From Rhodobacter sp. CZR27 (GTDB lineage Bacteria > Pseudomonadota > Alphaproteobacteria > Rhodobacterales > Rhodobacteraceae), in NCBI RefSeq assembly GCF_002407205.1, contig NZ_CP023548.1:2194501-2258500 (forward strand): DNA of 64,000 nucleotides. Direction: 5' to 3'. The notes under the pieces were generated by a model. That model was not told where the DNA came from. It was given only the letters and a program-made list of their open reading frames with translations, and made no database searches. Below are positions 47,237 to 56,164 of the stretch, piece after piece. Position numbers and translations under genes: made by a program. Numbering within the stretch: the first letter of the stretch is position 1; every line of letters begins with the position of its first letter.

Positions 47237-48150
47237 AGGTCGATCCCTACGGCTATGCCTGGTGGTATCTCGACGGCGTGTCGGACGATGGCACCAAGGC
47301 ACTGTCGGTCATCGGTTTCATCGGCTCGGTCTTCTCGCCGTGGTATCGCTGGTCGGGCCGACGCGAGCCGCAGAACCACTGCTGCATCAACGTCGCGACC
47401 TACGGACCCGGCGGCCGCTTCACCATGACCGACCGCGGCCGCTCGGCGCTCCGGCAGTCGAATGACACGCTGACGGTCGGGCCCAGCCGGATCCACTGGA
47501 CGGGGACGCAGCTTATCGTCGAGGTGAACGAGGTCTCGGCACCGCCGGTGGTGTCGCCGGTCAAGGGGCGGATCGTGCTGACGCCCGCCGGAATGACCGA
47601 CGTCGAGGTCGCGCTGACCGAGGAGGGCTCGCACATCTGGCGCCCCTTCTCGCCCACCGCCCGGATCGATGTGGACCTGACCCAGGGCCACCGCTGGCAA
47701 GGCCATGGCTATTTCGACGCGAATTTCGGCACCGCGGCGCTGGAGGCCGATTTCCGGTTCTGGACATGGGGCCGCTATCCGGTCGCCGACGGCGCGGCCT
47801 GTTTCTACGACGCCATCCGCAAGGACGGCTCACGGCTCGAGATCGGGCTGCATGTCACCTCGGACGGTCGAGCGCGGATGATCGAGCCGCCGCCCCCTGC
47901 CCGCTTCGCCCGCTCGGGCTGGTTCGTCGAGCGTCACACGCCGGCCGACCCGGGCACGAAGCCGCGACAGGTGATGTCGATGCTGGATGCGCCGTTCTAC
48001 TCGCGTTCGATGGTCGAGACCACGGTGTTCGGCCAGAAGACGGTGGGTGTGCACGAGGCGCTGGACCTTCGGCGGTTCTCGTGGCCGCTGCTCATGCCGA
48101 TGCTGGCGGTGCGGGTGCCGCGCCGGGCGAAGTGGCGTTTCGGCAACTGA
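47131..48150 (+). CDS. crtC: Hydroxyneurosporene synthase (carotenoid 1,2-hydratase)
   Basis: Adds water at C-1,2 of neurosporene or lycopene-type carotenoids at the membrane. Conserved residues start at GYAWWYLDGVSDDGTKALSV (47250 on) and include GFIGSVFSPWYRWSGR, RWQGHGYFDANFG, FRFWTWGRYPVADGAACFYD and TPRQVMSMLDAPFYSRSMVE (here KPRQVMSML). No ATG precedes this core; GTG 47131 is the nearest in-frame start upstream and overlaps crtD by 106 bases, while GTG 47278 would cut conserved residues. Start confidence is low, identity high. Confidence 0.85.
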   Translation: MARGGRGASGGGSADGGPLRPARGRGDSEGPCFSLKVDPYGYAWWYLDGVSDDGTKALSVIGFIGSVFSPWYRWSGRREPQNHCCINVATYGPGGRFTMTDRGRSALRQSNDTLTVGPSRIHWTGTQLIVEVNEVSAPPVVSPVKGRIVLTPAGMTDVEVALTEEGSHIWRPFSPTARIDVDLTQGHRWQGHGYFDANFGTAALEADFRFWTWGRYPVADGAACFYDAIRKDGSRLEIGLHVTSDGRARMIEPPPPARFARSGWFVERHTPADPGTKPRQVMSMLDAPFYSRSMVETTVFGQKTVGVHEALDLRRFSWPLLMPMLAVRVPRRAKWRFGN

Positions 48151-48201
48151 GGCCCTGACCTACTGCCCGGCTGAGGGGCCGGGCAGAGCCTTCGGGATCT
48201 G

Positions 48202-48230
48202 AAAAATGCGGACGGCGCCCGAAGGCGCCG
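48202..48230 (-). terminator. Terminator between convergent crtC and tspO
   Basis: Stem CGGCGCC (48213-48219) and GGCGCCG (48224-48230) with loop CGAA. On the minus strand it is followed after GTCCGC by ATTTTTC, fitting termination of tspO; it can act for crtC as well. Confidence 0.65.
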
Positions 48231-48254
48231 CCACTGGGTCACAAGAGGGGTTGG

Positions 48255-48731
48255 TCAGGCCCGCGCTTCGGGCCGGGCCCAGTTCAGGCGCACCGCCTCG
48301 AGGTTCAGGCCGGTCGCCGCGGTCGCCCAGATCAGATAGGGGATGAACAGCACCCCGGCCCAGGTATCGAGCTGGAAGAAGCTCCACATCGTCGCGGCCA
48401 CGAAGAACCACATGATCGCCACGACAGCCAGCGCCGTCGCCATGCGCTTCAGCCCGAAGAAGACCGGCGTCCAGAGCGTGTTGAAGGCGAGTTGCGCGGC
48501 ATAGAAGGCCAGCGCCTGTCCCGAACCGTCGATCTGCGCCACGCGCATCGCGGCAAGGCTCATCAGGAAATAGAGCGACGTCCAGGCCAGCGGAAAAACC
48601 CAGCGGGGCGGGTTCCACCATGGCTTGTTCAGGTTGTCATACCATTCGTCGGGCTTCATCAGCGCCCCCGTCGTCGCGGGCGCGCCGCAGGCGGCGAGGA
48701 AGGTGAGGAAAAGAGCCCAGTCCATGTTCAT
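48255..48731 (-). CDS. tspO: Tryptophan-rich sensory protein TspO
   Basis: Outer-membrane-associated five-helix protein, homologue of the mitochondrial translocator protein, binds porphyrins and represses photosynthesis genes in response to oxygen. 158 residues, starting MNMDWALFLTFLAACGAPAT, then WYDNLNKPWWNPPRWVFPLA and AFNTLWTPVFFGLKRM; the porphyrin-site tryptophans are conserved. A preceding in-frame ATG at 48734 is not used. It follows crtB in the same operon. Confidence 0.96.
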   Translation of the reverse strand: MNMDWALFLTFLAACGAPATTGALMKPDEWYDNLNKPWWNPPRWVFPLAWTSLYFLMSLAAMRVAQIDGSGQALAFYAAQLAFNTLWTPVFFGLKRMATALAVVAIMWFFVAATMWSFFQLDTWAGVLFIPYLIWATAATGLNLEAVRLNWARPEARA

Positions 48732-48763
48732 CATCGTTACTCCGGATCTACCTGCACGAGAAC

Positions 48764-49828
48764 CTAGATCGGGTTGGCCCGGTTCCCCATTCTTTGCCGC
48801 GCGACCAGACGGTCCTGCGCCTCGAGTTGCGCAAGAACCGCGATCAGCGCGTCGGAGCGCCCGCGCTGCGGCTTCGCCCGCGCCGCGGCGTTGACGAGGA
48901 AGGCGACCTCGGGCTCGGGGGCGGCGTGAAGGGTGGCGCAGCCGGGACCCACGGGCGACAGGGCCGCACGGGTCGCCGACAGCGCAAGCCAGATCAACTT
49001 CTGCCGCTTGTTGGTATAGGCGCGGCGGGTCACGCTGTCATAGCCGTTCCGGGCGATCTCGGCCCCGATGGCGGCATAGATGTGGCGCGCGGCATAGATG
49101 CCGGGCCGGCAGGCCAGCGGCAGGCCACAGACGCCGGATTCCGACCGGTAGTAAAGTCGGTCGGCCGCCCGCAGCAGCCGCTTCGTCACGCCCCGGATGC
49201 GGTCGTCGGGCACGGGATTGGCAAGGAACTCCTCGAACGGCAGCCCCGCCTCCTCCATCCAGTCGCGCGGCAGGTAGATCCGGCCGGAACGCGCGTCGGT
49301 GCCCACGTCGCGGGCGATGTTGGTCAGCTGCATCGCAAGACCCAGATCGCAGGCCCGCGCCAGCACGTCGGGGTCGCGCACGCGCATCAGCACGCACATC
49401 ATCGCCCCCACCGCGGCCGCCACCCGCGCCGAATAGTCGAGCACGCCCGAGAAGGTGTCGTAGGTTCGCCCGACCGCATCCCAGGCCAGGCCCTCGAGCA
49501 GCGCCTCGGGCAGCGCCCGCGGCATCTCGAATTCCTCGACCACCGCGGCGAAGGCGCGGTCGGCGGGCGCGTTCTTCGGCCGGCCGGCATAGACCAGATC
49601 CAGCCGGTCCCGCAGGTTCAGGACGGCGCGGCGCTTGGCCTCGGCATCCTCCTGCTGGCCCTCGTTCACCGCTTCGTCCACCTCGTCATCCGCCACCCGG
49701 CAGAAGGCGTAAAGCGCCAGCGACGGCGCACGCACCGCCTCGGGCAGCAGCCGGGAGGCGGCGTGGAAGGAATAGGAGCCGGTCCGGATCAGCTCCCGGC
49801 AGGCGTCCATGTCCGCGGTTGCGATCAT
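48764..49828 (-). CDS. crtB: Phytoene synthase
   Basis: Condenses two GGPP to phytoene. 354 residues starting MIATADMDACRELIRTGSYS. Asp-rich motif one is AFCRVADDEVDEAVN and motif two is LTNIARDVGTDARSGRIYLP. Its ATG overlaps the crtI stop by four bases. Confidence 0.96.
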   Translation of the reverse strand: MIATADMDACRELIRTGSYSFHAASRLLPEAVRAPSLALYAFCRVADDEVDEAVNEGQQEDAEAKRRAVLNLRDRLDLVYAGRPKNAPADRAFAAVVEEFEMPRALPEALLEGLAWDAVGRTYDTFSGVLDYSARVAAAVGAMMCVLMRVRDPDVLARACDLGLAMQLTNIARDVGTDARSGRIYLPRDWMEEAGLPFEEFLANPVPDDRIRGVTKRLLRAADRLYYRSESGVCGLPLACRPGIYAARHIYAAIGAEIARNGYDSVTRRAYTNKRQKLIWLALSATRAALSPVGPGCATLHAAPEPEVAFLVNAAARAKPQRGRSDALIAVLAQLEAQDRLVARQRMGNRANPI

Positions 49829-51381
49829 TCTGCAGCGAGCCTCTCAGCGGGTTCGGCCGTCCGGCGCGCCCGCGGCGCATCGGGGGCGAGTTTTGCCATC
49901 ACCTCGGCCGAGCCGATGACACCCGGCACGCCCGCGCCCGGATGCGTCCCGGCACCCACGAGGAACAGGTTCTTCACCTCTTCCGAGATGTTGTGCGGCC
50001 GGAACCACGCCGATTGCAGGATCCGCGGCTCGATCGAGAAGCCGGCGCCCCATGGGCTGAGGTAGCGGTCGCGGAAGGTTTCGGGCGTGAACACCAGCGA
50101 GGCGGTGATGCGCTCGCCGATGCCGGGCATCGACTGCTCCAGCACCTCGAGCACGCTTTTGCGGTAGGGCTCCTCCATCGCCTTCCAGTCCACCGGCTTG
50201 TCCGACTTCAGATGCGGCACCGGCGAGAGGGCATAGAAGGTATCGTCGCCCTCGGGCGCCACGGTCGGATCGGTGATCGAGGGCCGGTGGATGTAAAGGC
50301 TCATGTCCTTCGCCAGCTTGCCCTTGATGAAGATGTCCTCGACCAGCCCCTTGTAGCGCGGGGCGTTGACGATCGTGTGGTGGCCGACGTCCGACCACAT
50401 GCCCTTGGTGCCCTTGGTACCGAAGTACCAGACGAAAAGGCCCATCGACCAGCGCCGGCTCTTCACATGCGCATCGGTCCAGCGCTTGCGCTTGTGGTTC
50501 CTGAGGAGCCGCATGTAGGTGTGGCCGGCATCCGCGTTCGACACCACGAGCCCCGCCTTCAGCACCTCGCCGGAGGCGAGGCGCACGCCGGTGGCGGTGC
50601 CGTTCTCGACCACGATCTCGTCCACTTCCGTGTTCATGCGGAAGCTGCCGCCCTGCCCCTCGATCACCTTCGCCATGGCCGCGGCAATGGCCGCCACGCC
50701 GCCGATGGCGTAGTGGACCCCGTATTCCTTCTCGAGCTGGCTCACGAGGATGTACATCGAGGTGACGTTGAAGGGGTCGCCGCCGATGAACAGCGGGTGG
50801 AACGACAGCGCCATGCGCAGGCGTTCGTCCTTCACGCGCATCGCGGCGTGCTGGTAGACCGACTTGTCGGCGCGCAGCCAGCCGAAGGTGGGCAGCACCT
50901 TGATCAGTTCCCACAGCTCGTGCATCGACCGGCGGCCGAGGTTCTCGTAGCCGAACCAGTAGCGCTTCTCGCTGTCCTTCAGGAACTTCTCGTAGCCCGC
51001 CACGTCGCCGGGCGAGAGCCGCGCAACCTCGGCCTTCATCGCCTCGGTCGATTGCCGGACCGTGAAGTTCGACCCGTCGGGCCAGCGCACTTCATAGAAG
51101 GGATCTATCGGCTTGAGAGTCACGTCGGCGTCGAAATCGCGCCCGCAGGTGGCCCAGAGATCGCGCAGCGACTGCGGAACGGTGACGATGGTCGGCCCCA
51201 GGTCGAAGCGGTGGCCGTCCTTCGTGATGGACGAACCGCGCCCGCCGGGGACGTCGAGCTTGTCGATCACCGTGACGCGCCAACCCTTTGCGCCGAGGCG
51301 CATCGCGGCCGAGAGCCCGCCCAGCCCCGACCCGATCACGATGGCATGGTCGGCATGGGAAGCAGGGGAAACGGGGGGCAT
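49825..51381 (-). CDS. crtI: Phytoene desaturase (neurosporene-forming)
   Basis: FAD enzyme that desaturates phytoene three times to neurosporene. 518 residues, MPPVSPASHADHAIVIGSGL then GGLSAAMRLGAKGWRVTVID; the C-terminal FAD region is FLVGAGTHPGAGVPGVIGSA. ATG 51381 gives the R. sphaeroides length; the frame extends to 51411. It is divergent from crtA with a PpsR site between. Confidence 0.97.
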   Translation of the reverse strand: MPPVSPASHADHAIVIGSGLGGLSAAMRLGAKGWRVTVIDKLDVPGGRGSSITKDGHRFDLGPTIVTVPQSLRDLWATCGRDFDADVTLKPIDPFYEVRWPDGSNFTVRQSTEAMKAEVARLSPGDVAGYEKFLKDSEKRYWFGYENLGRRSMHELWELIKVLPTFGWLRADKSVYQHAAMRVKDERLRMALSFHPLFIGGDPFNVTSMYILVSQLEKEYGVHYAIGGVAAIAAAMAKVIEGQGGSFRMNTEVDEIVVENGTATGVRLASGEVLKAGLVVSNADAGHTYMRLLRNHKRKRWTDAHVKSRRWSMGLFVWYFGTKGTKGMWSDVGHHTIVNAPRYKGLVEDIFIKGKLAKDMSLYIHRPSITDPTVAPEGDDTFYALSPVPHLKSDKPVDWKAMEEPYRKSVLEVLEQSMPGIGERITASLVFTPETFRDRYLSPWGAGFSIEPRILQSAWFRPHNISEEVKNLFLVGAGTHPGAGVPGVIGSAEVMAKLAPDAPRARRTAEPAERLAAE

Positions 51382-51427
51382 GGCGGGGCTCCTGAACGGC
51401 TCTGTCAACATGCCGCCTACAATAGAC

Positions 51428-51445
51428 TGTCTAGTCAGGTTTACA
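51428..51445. promoter_or_regulatory. PpsR-binding site between crtI and crtA
   Basis: TGTCTAGTCAGGTTTACA, perfect TGT-N12-ACA. A neighbouring TGT...ACA at 51403-51421 has a 13-base spacer and may be the weaker partner site. Confidence 0.75.
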
Positions 51446-51539
51446 ATGATCCTTGAGGGCGGTGCGACTTCGCGACTAATGTCCGCCCGTCACGGTTCGA
51501 TGTTTGATCGCACCCACCCCATCTGCAGGAGGACAGAAC

Positions 51540-52481
51540 ATGCAGACAGTTACGCTCAGTATCTTCCGGTTCACGACCCCCGAAAAGCGCCTCTGGGTTT
51601 TCTCCCAGATGGTCGCCAACAAGCTTGGCATGCACTACATGCCGAAGGCCAAGTTCTGGAAGATGCTTGGTTCGGGCACCGGCGAAGGCTTCACGCCGAA
51701 GCCGAACTGGAACGTCTGGGGCATGATCGGCGTCTGGGAGGACGAGGAGACCGCTCGTCGGGAAGTGGCCGAATCGCCGATCTACAAGAAGTGGGCCGAG
51801 ATCGCGGACGAGAGCTACACGGTCCTGCTGAACCCGATCAACGGGCGCGGCAAGTGGGACAACTCGATGCCCTTCGACGTCACGAAGCCCGGCCAACCCG
51901 GCGAGGTCGACCCGGACGACGTGCGGCCTATCGCCGCCCTCACGCGCGCCACGCTCAATTTCTGGAAGATCGAGCGCTTCTGGAGCTACGAACCCCCGAT
52001 CAGCCACATGATTGGCAAAGATGCCAACGTGGTCTTCAAGATCGGCATGGGCGAGATCCCCTTCTCGCAGCAGATGACCTTCTCCGTCTGGCCGGACTCG
52101 GAGTCGATGGTGAAGTTCGCTTACGGGTCGGGCGCGCATGCCGAGGCGATCAAGAAGGGCTACGAGGAAGGCTGGTTCAAGGAAGCCCTCTTTGCGCGCT
52201 TCAAAATTGCCGGAACGATTGGTAAGTGGGAAGGCAAGGATCCTGTCGGCGACGCGCTGAAGCAGTTCAAGCGTGCCGAGGCTCCGAAGCCGGCTCCGGC
52301 TGCCGTGGCGCCCAAACCCGCTCCGGCCGTCGAGGCTCCGAAACCTGCTCCGGCAATGGCCACCGCCGCGCCGGCGGCCGAGGCTCCGAAACCCGCGCCG
52401 GCGCCCGTGGCGTCCAAGCCCGTGCAGCACAACTCCTACAAGGGCAAGCCCGGCAAGGGCGGCCGCAAAGAGAACGCTTGA
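51540..52481 (+). CDS. crtA: Spheroidene monooxygenase
   Basis: Adds the keto group of spheroidenone when oxygen is present. 313 residues, starting MQTVTLSIFRFTTPEKRLWV after AGGAGG. The catalytic domain ends near residue 240 (FKIAGTIGKWEGKDPVGDAL). A tail of about 70 residues follows with repeated APKPAPA units and a basic end (YKGKPGKGGRKENA), probably disordered. Four bases separate it from bchI, in one operon crtA-bchIDO. Confidence 0.95.
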   Translation: MQTVTLSIFRFTTPEKRLWVFSQMVANKLGMHYMPKAKFWKMLGSGTGEGFTPKPNWNVWGMIGVWEDEETARREVAESPIYKKWAEIADESYTVLLNPINGRGKWDNSMPFDVTKPGQPGEVDPDDVRPIAALTRATLNFWKIERFWSYEPPISHMIGKDANVVFKIGMGEIPFSQQMTFSVWPDSESMVKFAYGSGAHAEAIKKGYEEGWFKEALFARFKIAGTIGKWEGKDPVGDALKQFKRAEAPKPAPAAVAPKPAPAVEAPKPAPAMATAAPAAEAPKPAPAPVASKPVQHNSYKGKPGKGGRKENA

Positions 52482-52485
52482 GGAC

Positions 52486-53490
52486 ATGAGAAAACCCTTC
52501 CCCTTCTCGGCCATCGTCGGTCAGGAGCAGATGAAGCAGGCCATGGTGCTCACTGCGATCGACCCGGGCATCGGCGGCGTGCTGGTGTTCGGCGATCGCG
52601 GCACCGGCAAGTCCACCGCCGTCCGTGCGCTCGCGGCCCTGTTGCCGATGATCAAGGCGGTCGAGGGCTGCCCTGTGAACTCGGCCCGGCCGGAGGATTG
52701 CCCGGAATGGGCGCAAGTGGCCTCCACCACGCTGATCGAACGGCCGACGCCCGTCGTCGACCTGCCGCTCGGCGTGACGGAGGACCGTGTGGTGGGCGCG
52801 CTCGACATCGAGCGCGCCCTCACCCGCGGCGAAAAGGCGTTCGAACCCGGCCTGCTCGCCCGCGCCAACCGTGGCTATCTGTATATCGACGAGGTCAACC
52901 TGCTCGAGGACCACATCGTGGACCTGTTGCTCGACGTGGCGCAGTCCGGCGAGAACGTGGTCGAGCGCGAGGGCCTGTCGATCCGCCACCCCGCCCGCTT
53001 CGTGCTGGTGGGCTCGGGCAACCCCGAGGAAGGCGAACTGCGTCCGCAGCTTCTGGACCGCTTCGGCCTGTCGGTCGAGGTTCGCAGCCCGCGCGACGTC
53101 GACACCCGCGTCGAGGTCATCACCCGCCGCGACGCCTATGACGCCGATCACGACGCCTTCATGGCGAAGTGGGGCGCCGAGGACATGCAGCTTCGCGGCC
53201 GCATCCTGGGCGCTCGGGCGGCGCTGCCGACCCTCAAGACGCCGAACACGGTGCTGCACGACTGCGCCGCGCTCTGCATCGCGCTGGGGTCGGACGGCCT
53301 GCGGGGCGAACTGACGCTGCTGCGCGCCGCACGTGCCCAGGCCGCTTTCGACGGCAAGGAGACCGTAAGCCGCGAACACCTGCGGTCGGTCGCAACCATG
53401 GCGCTCTCGCACCGTCTGCGGCGCGATCCGCTGGACGAGGCGGGCTCGGTCACCCGGGTCGAGCGCTGCGTGGCGGAGGTCCTGCCCTGA
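52486..53490 (+). CDS. bchI: Magnesium chelatase ATPase subunit I
   Basis: AAA+ motor of the Mg chelatase that inserts Mg into protoporphyrin IX. 334 residues, MRKPFPFSAIVGQEQMKQAM; Walker A VLVFGDRGTGKSTAVRALAA, Walker B GYLYIDEVNLLEDHIVDLLL, sensor 1 LVGSGNPEEGELRPQLLDRF. The stop TGA overlaps the apparent bchD start. Confidence 0.97.
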   Translation: MRKPFPFSAIVGQEQMKQAMVLTAIDPGIGGVLVFGDRGTGKSTAVRALAALLPMIKAVEGCPVNSARPEDCPEWAQVASTTLIERPTPVVDLPLGVTEDRVVGALDIERALTRGEKAFEPGLLARANRGYLYIDEVNLLEDHIVDLLLDVAQSGENVVEREGLSIRHPARFVLVGSGNPEEGELRPQLLDRFGLSVEVRSPRDVDTRVEVITRRDAYDADHDAFMAKWGAEDMQLRGRILGARAALPTLKTPNTVLHDCAALCIALGSDGLRGELTLLRAARAQAAFDGKETVSREHLRSVATMALSHRLRRDPLDEAGSVTRVERCVAEVLP

Positions 53491-55184
53491 CACAGTCAGC
53501 CCCCGAGCCGCTGACGCCCTGGGAACGGGTCGAGGCGGCTCTCATGCTTCTCGCGGTCGATCCGGTGGGTCTCAAGGGCCTCTGGCTTCGGGCGCGCGCA
53601 AGCGGCCTGCGCGATCGGATCACGGCGGCGCTTCACGCGCTGCCGCTGCCCGTGCGGCGCATCCATCCCACGATCGGCGACGATGCCCTGTTCGGCGGGC
53701 TGGATCTGGCGGCAACGCTCGCCTCCGGCGCGCCGGTGATCCAGAAGGGTGTGCTGGACGAGCCGGCCGCGCTGGTTCTCGCCATGGCCGAACGCGCGCT
53801 GCCCGGCCTCGCCGCCCGCCTCGGCACAGCTCTGGACGTGCCGCGCCACTGCCTGATCGCGCTGGACGAGGGCGCCGAACGCGACGAACTGCTGCCCTCG
53901 GGCCTCGTGGATCGTCTGGGACTGTTCCTCGACCTCGACGGGCTGCCCTGGGGTGACACGCGCGAGATCCACCTCGACCCCGAGCGTCTTGCGGCCGCCC
54001 GAGCGCGCCTCGCCACGGTGACGACGCCGGCAAAGGCGGGCGAGACGCTGGCCCGCGTTGCCGCGCAACTCGGGATCGCAAGCCTTCGCGCGCCGCTTCT
54101 GGCGCTGGCCGCGGCCCGCGCGCAGGCGGCGTGGGAAGGGCATCCGACGGTGACCGAGGACGACCTGCGCCGCGGCGCCGACCTCGTCTTCGCCCATCGC
54201 GCCCTGCCCGCGACCGAGGAAGCCCCACCCGAGCCCGAGCCTCCGCAGGACGAGCCCGAGGACGACACGCCGCCGCCGCCCGAGCAGGAGCAGCAGCAGG
54301 GCGAAGAGCTGTTCCCCGAGGAGATGCTGGTCGAGGCCGTGCGTGCCGCCCTGCCCTCGGACCTGCTCGAGCAGCTGGCCGCCGGCCGCGCCGCCCGCAT
54401 GGCGCGCGGTGCCTCGGGGACCGGCTCGGCCAAGACCGGCAACCGGCGCGGCCGGCCCCTGCCCTCGCGGCAGGGACGGCTGGGCACCGGGGCCCGGATC
54501 GACCTGGTCGGCACCCTGCGCGCGGCCGCCCCCTGGCAGCCGCTGCGCCGCCGGCAGCAGAAGTCGGATGCCGTCCTGCTGGTCCGCTCCTCCGACATCC
54601 GCATCAAGCGGTTCAAGGAGACCTCGGACCGCGTGCTGATCTTTGCGGTGGACGCCTCGGGTTCGTCGGCCATGGCACGGCTTTCGGAAGCCAAGGGCGC
54701 GGTGGAACTCCTGCTGGGACAGGCCTATGCGAGGCGGGACCATGTTTCGCTGGTGGCCTTCCGGGGCCGCGACGCGGAACTGATGCTGCCGCCGACGCGC
54801 AGCCTCGTGCAGACGAAGCGCCGGCTGGCCGGGCTGCCCGGCGGAGGCGGCACGCCGCTGGCGCACGGCCTGCGGCTGGCGCTGGCGGTGGGGGCGCAGG
54901 CACGCTCGCGCGGGATGACCCCCACGATCGCTCTGCTGACCGATGGCCGCGGCAACATTGCCCTCGATGGCAGCGCCAACCGCGCGCAGGCCGAGGAGGA
55001 TGCGCTGAAGCTCGCCACCACGATCCGCGCCTCGGGCCTGCCGTCGATCGTGATCGACACCGCAAACCGGCCCCAGCCGTCGCTCCAGACCCTCGCGAAG
55101 GCGCTCGACGCTCCCTACATCGCGCTGCCAAGGGCCGACGCGCACCGGCTGTCGTCGGTGCTGGGCGCGGCGATGGGAGACTGA
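53487..55184 (+). CDS. bchD: Magnesium chelatase subunit D
   Basis: Second AAA+-like subunit of Mg chelatase, 565 residues. An ATPase-like N-terminal domain (LTPWERVEAALMLLAVDPVG) is joined by an acidic Pro-rich linker (PEPEPPQDEPEDD, residues 245-270) to an integrin-I/VWA domain with MIDAS motif FAVDASGSSAMARLSEAKGA. No ATG, GTG or TTG occurs before the conserved start; the CTG at 53487 overlaps the bchI stop (CTGA) and has GGAGG seven bases upstream. The first ATG, 53544, would lose 19 residues. Confidence 0.9.
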   Translation: MTQSAPEPLTPWERVEAALMLLAVDPVGLKGLWLRARASGLRDRITAALHALPLPVRRIHPTIGDDALFGGLDLAATLASGAPVIQKGVLDEPAALVLAMAERALPGLAARLGTALDVPRHCLIALDEGAERDELLPSGLVDRLGLFLDLDGLPWGDTREIHLDPERLAAARARLATVTTPAKAGETLARVAAQLGIASLRAPLLALAAARAQAAWEGHPTVTEDDLRRGADLVFAHRALPATEEAPPEPEPPQDEPEDDTPPPPEQEQQQGEELFPEEMLVEAVRAALPSDLLEQLAAGRAARMARGASGTGSAKTGNRRGRPLPSRQGRLGTGARIDLVGTLRAAAPWQPLRRRQQKSDAVLLVRSSDIRIKRFKETSDRVLIFAVDASGSSAMARLSEAKGAVELLLGQAYARRDHVSLVAFRGRDAELMLPPTRSLVQTKRRLAGLPGGGGTPLAHGLRLALAVGAQARSRGMTPTIALLTDGRGNIALDGSANRAQAEEDALKLATTIRASGLPSIVIDTANRPQPSLQTLAKALDAPYIALPRADAHRLSSVLGAAMGD

Positions 55185-55186
55185 CC

Positions 55187-56059
55187 ATGGACCTCGACCG
55201 GATGCCTCCCGACTGGCCCGGCCGAGGTTCGATGCGCCGGATCGACTGCCCCCCGCACCAGTGGTGTGTCCTCGACCAGGGCTCCGGCCCTGCCCTTCTG
55301 CTGCTGCACGGCGCTGGCGGGGCGAGCCACTCGTGGCGCAACCTCGCGCCGCTGCTGACGCCGAAGTTTCGCATCCTCGCCCCCGACCTGCCGGGTCAGG
55401 GCTTCACCAAGGCGGGACAGCGGCGGTTCTCGCTCGACGCCATGGCGGAGGATCTGGCCCGCCTGTCGGCCGCCGAGGAATGGTTCCCGACCGTGATCCT
55501 CGGCCACTCGGCCGGTGCGGCGCTGGCGCTGCGGCTTGCGCAGATCCTGCCCGTGCCGCCCCGCGCGGTGGTCGGGCTGAACGCGGCCCTCGGCAATTTC
55601 GAGGGCACGGCGGGCTGGCTGTTTCCGATCATCGCCAAGATGCTGGCGCTCAATCCCTTCGTGCCGCCGATCGCAGCGCGGCTCTTCGGAGTGGAGGGCC
55701 GCGTGCGGACGCTGATCGGCTCCACCGGCTCGGACCTCGACGAGGCCGGCCTTCGCCAGTACACGACGCTGATCGGCGACCATGTCCATGTCGACGGAAC
55801 CCTGTCGATGATGGCGCAGTGGCGACTGGACGAGCTGCAGCGCCAGCTGCCCGCCATCGACGTGCCGACCCTGCTGATCGCGGCCGCGGGCGACGGCACG
55901 GTGCCGGCCCGCATCTCGCGCGAGGCCGCGGCGCGGATGCCGTTCGGCGAGTATGTCGAACTGCCCAGGCTCGGCCATCTCGCGCATGAGGAGGATGCGG
56001 CAGGGGTGGCGGGGATCCTGCTGCCCTGGCTTGATCGGACGCTTCACCCGTCCGGCTGA
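55187..56059 (+). CDS. bchO: BchO, Mg chelatase-associated alpha/beta hydrolase
   Basis: Alpha/beta-hydrolase-fold protein of 290 residues always linked to bchID; its substrate is unknown. Oxyanion HGAGG in LLLLHGAGGASHSWRNLAPL, nucleophile Ser in VILGHSAGAALALRLAQIL, and catalytic His in PRLGHLAHEEDA. It follows bchD by two bases. Confidence 0.92.
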   Translation: MDLDRMPPDWPGRGSMRRIDCPPHQWCVLDQGSGPALLLLHGAGGASHSWRNLAPLLTPKFRILAPDLPGQGFTKAGQRRFSLDAMAEDLARLSAAEEWFPTVILGHSAGAALALRLAQILPVPPRAVVGLNAALGNFEGTAGWLFPIIAKMLALNPFVPPIAARLFGVEGRVRTLIGSTGSDLDEAGLRQYTTLIGDHVHVDGTLSMMAQWRLDELQRQLPAIDVPTLLIAAAGDGTVPARISREAAARMPFGEYVELPRLGHLAHEEDAAGVAGILLPWLDRTLHPSG

Positions 56060-56113
56060 GACGGCGTCCACCACGCCGCTACCCCTTGCGCCATTCGCGA
56101 AGCGTGAAATGAA

Positions 56114-56140
56114 AAGGGCGGCCCATCCGGGGCCGCCCTT
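56114..56140. terminator. Bidirectional terminator between bchO and idi
   Basis: Stem AAGGGCGGCC (56114-56123) and GGCCGCCCTT (56131-56140). On the minus strand it is followed by TTCATTTC. It separates two convergent operons. Confidence 0.75.
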
Positions 56141-56164
56141 CGGGTGTCTGGGCCGTCCGCCCGC

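Noticed and set aside
51403..51421. TGT...ACA pair next to the crtI start as a second PpsR site
   Set aside because: The spacer is 13 bases and not 12, so it does not meet the consensus; mentioned only as a possible weak partner of 51428-51445.
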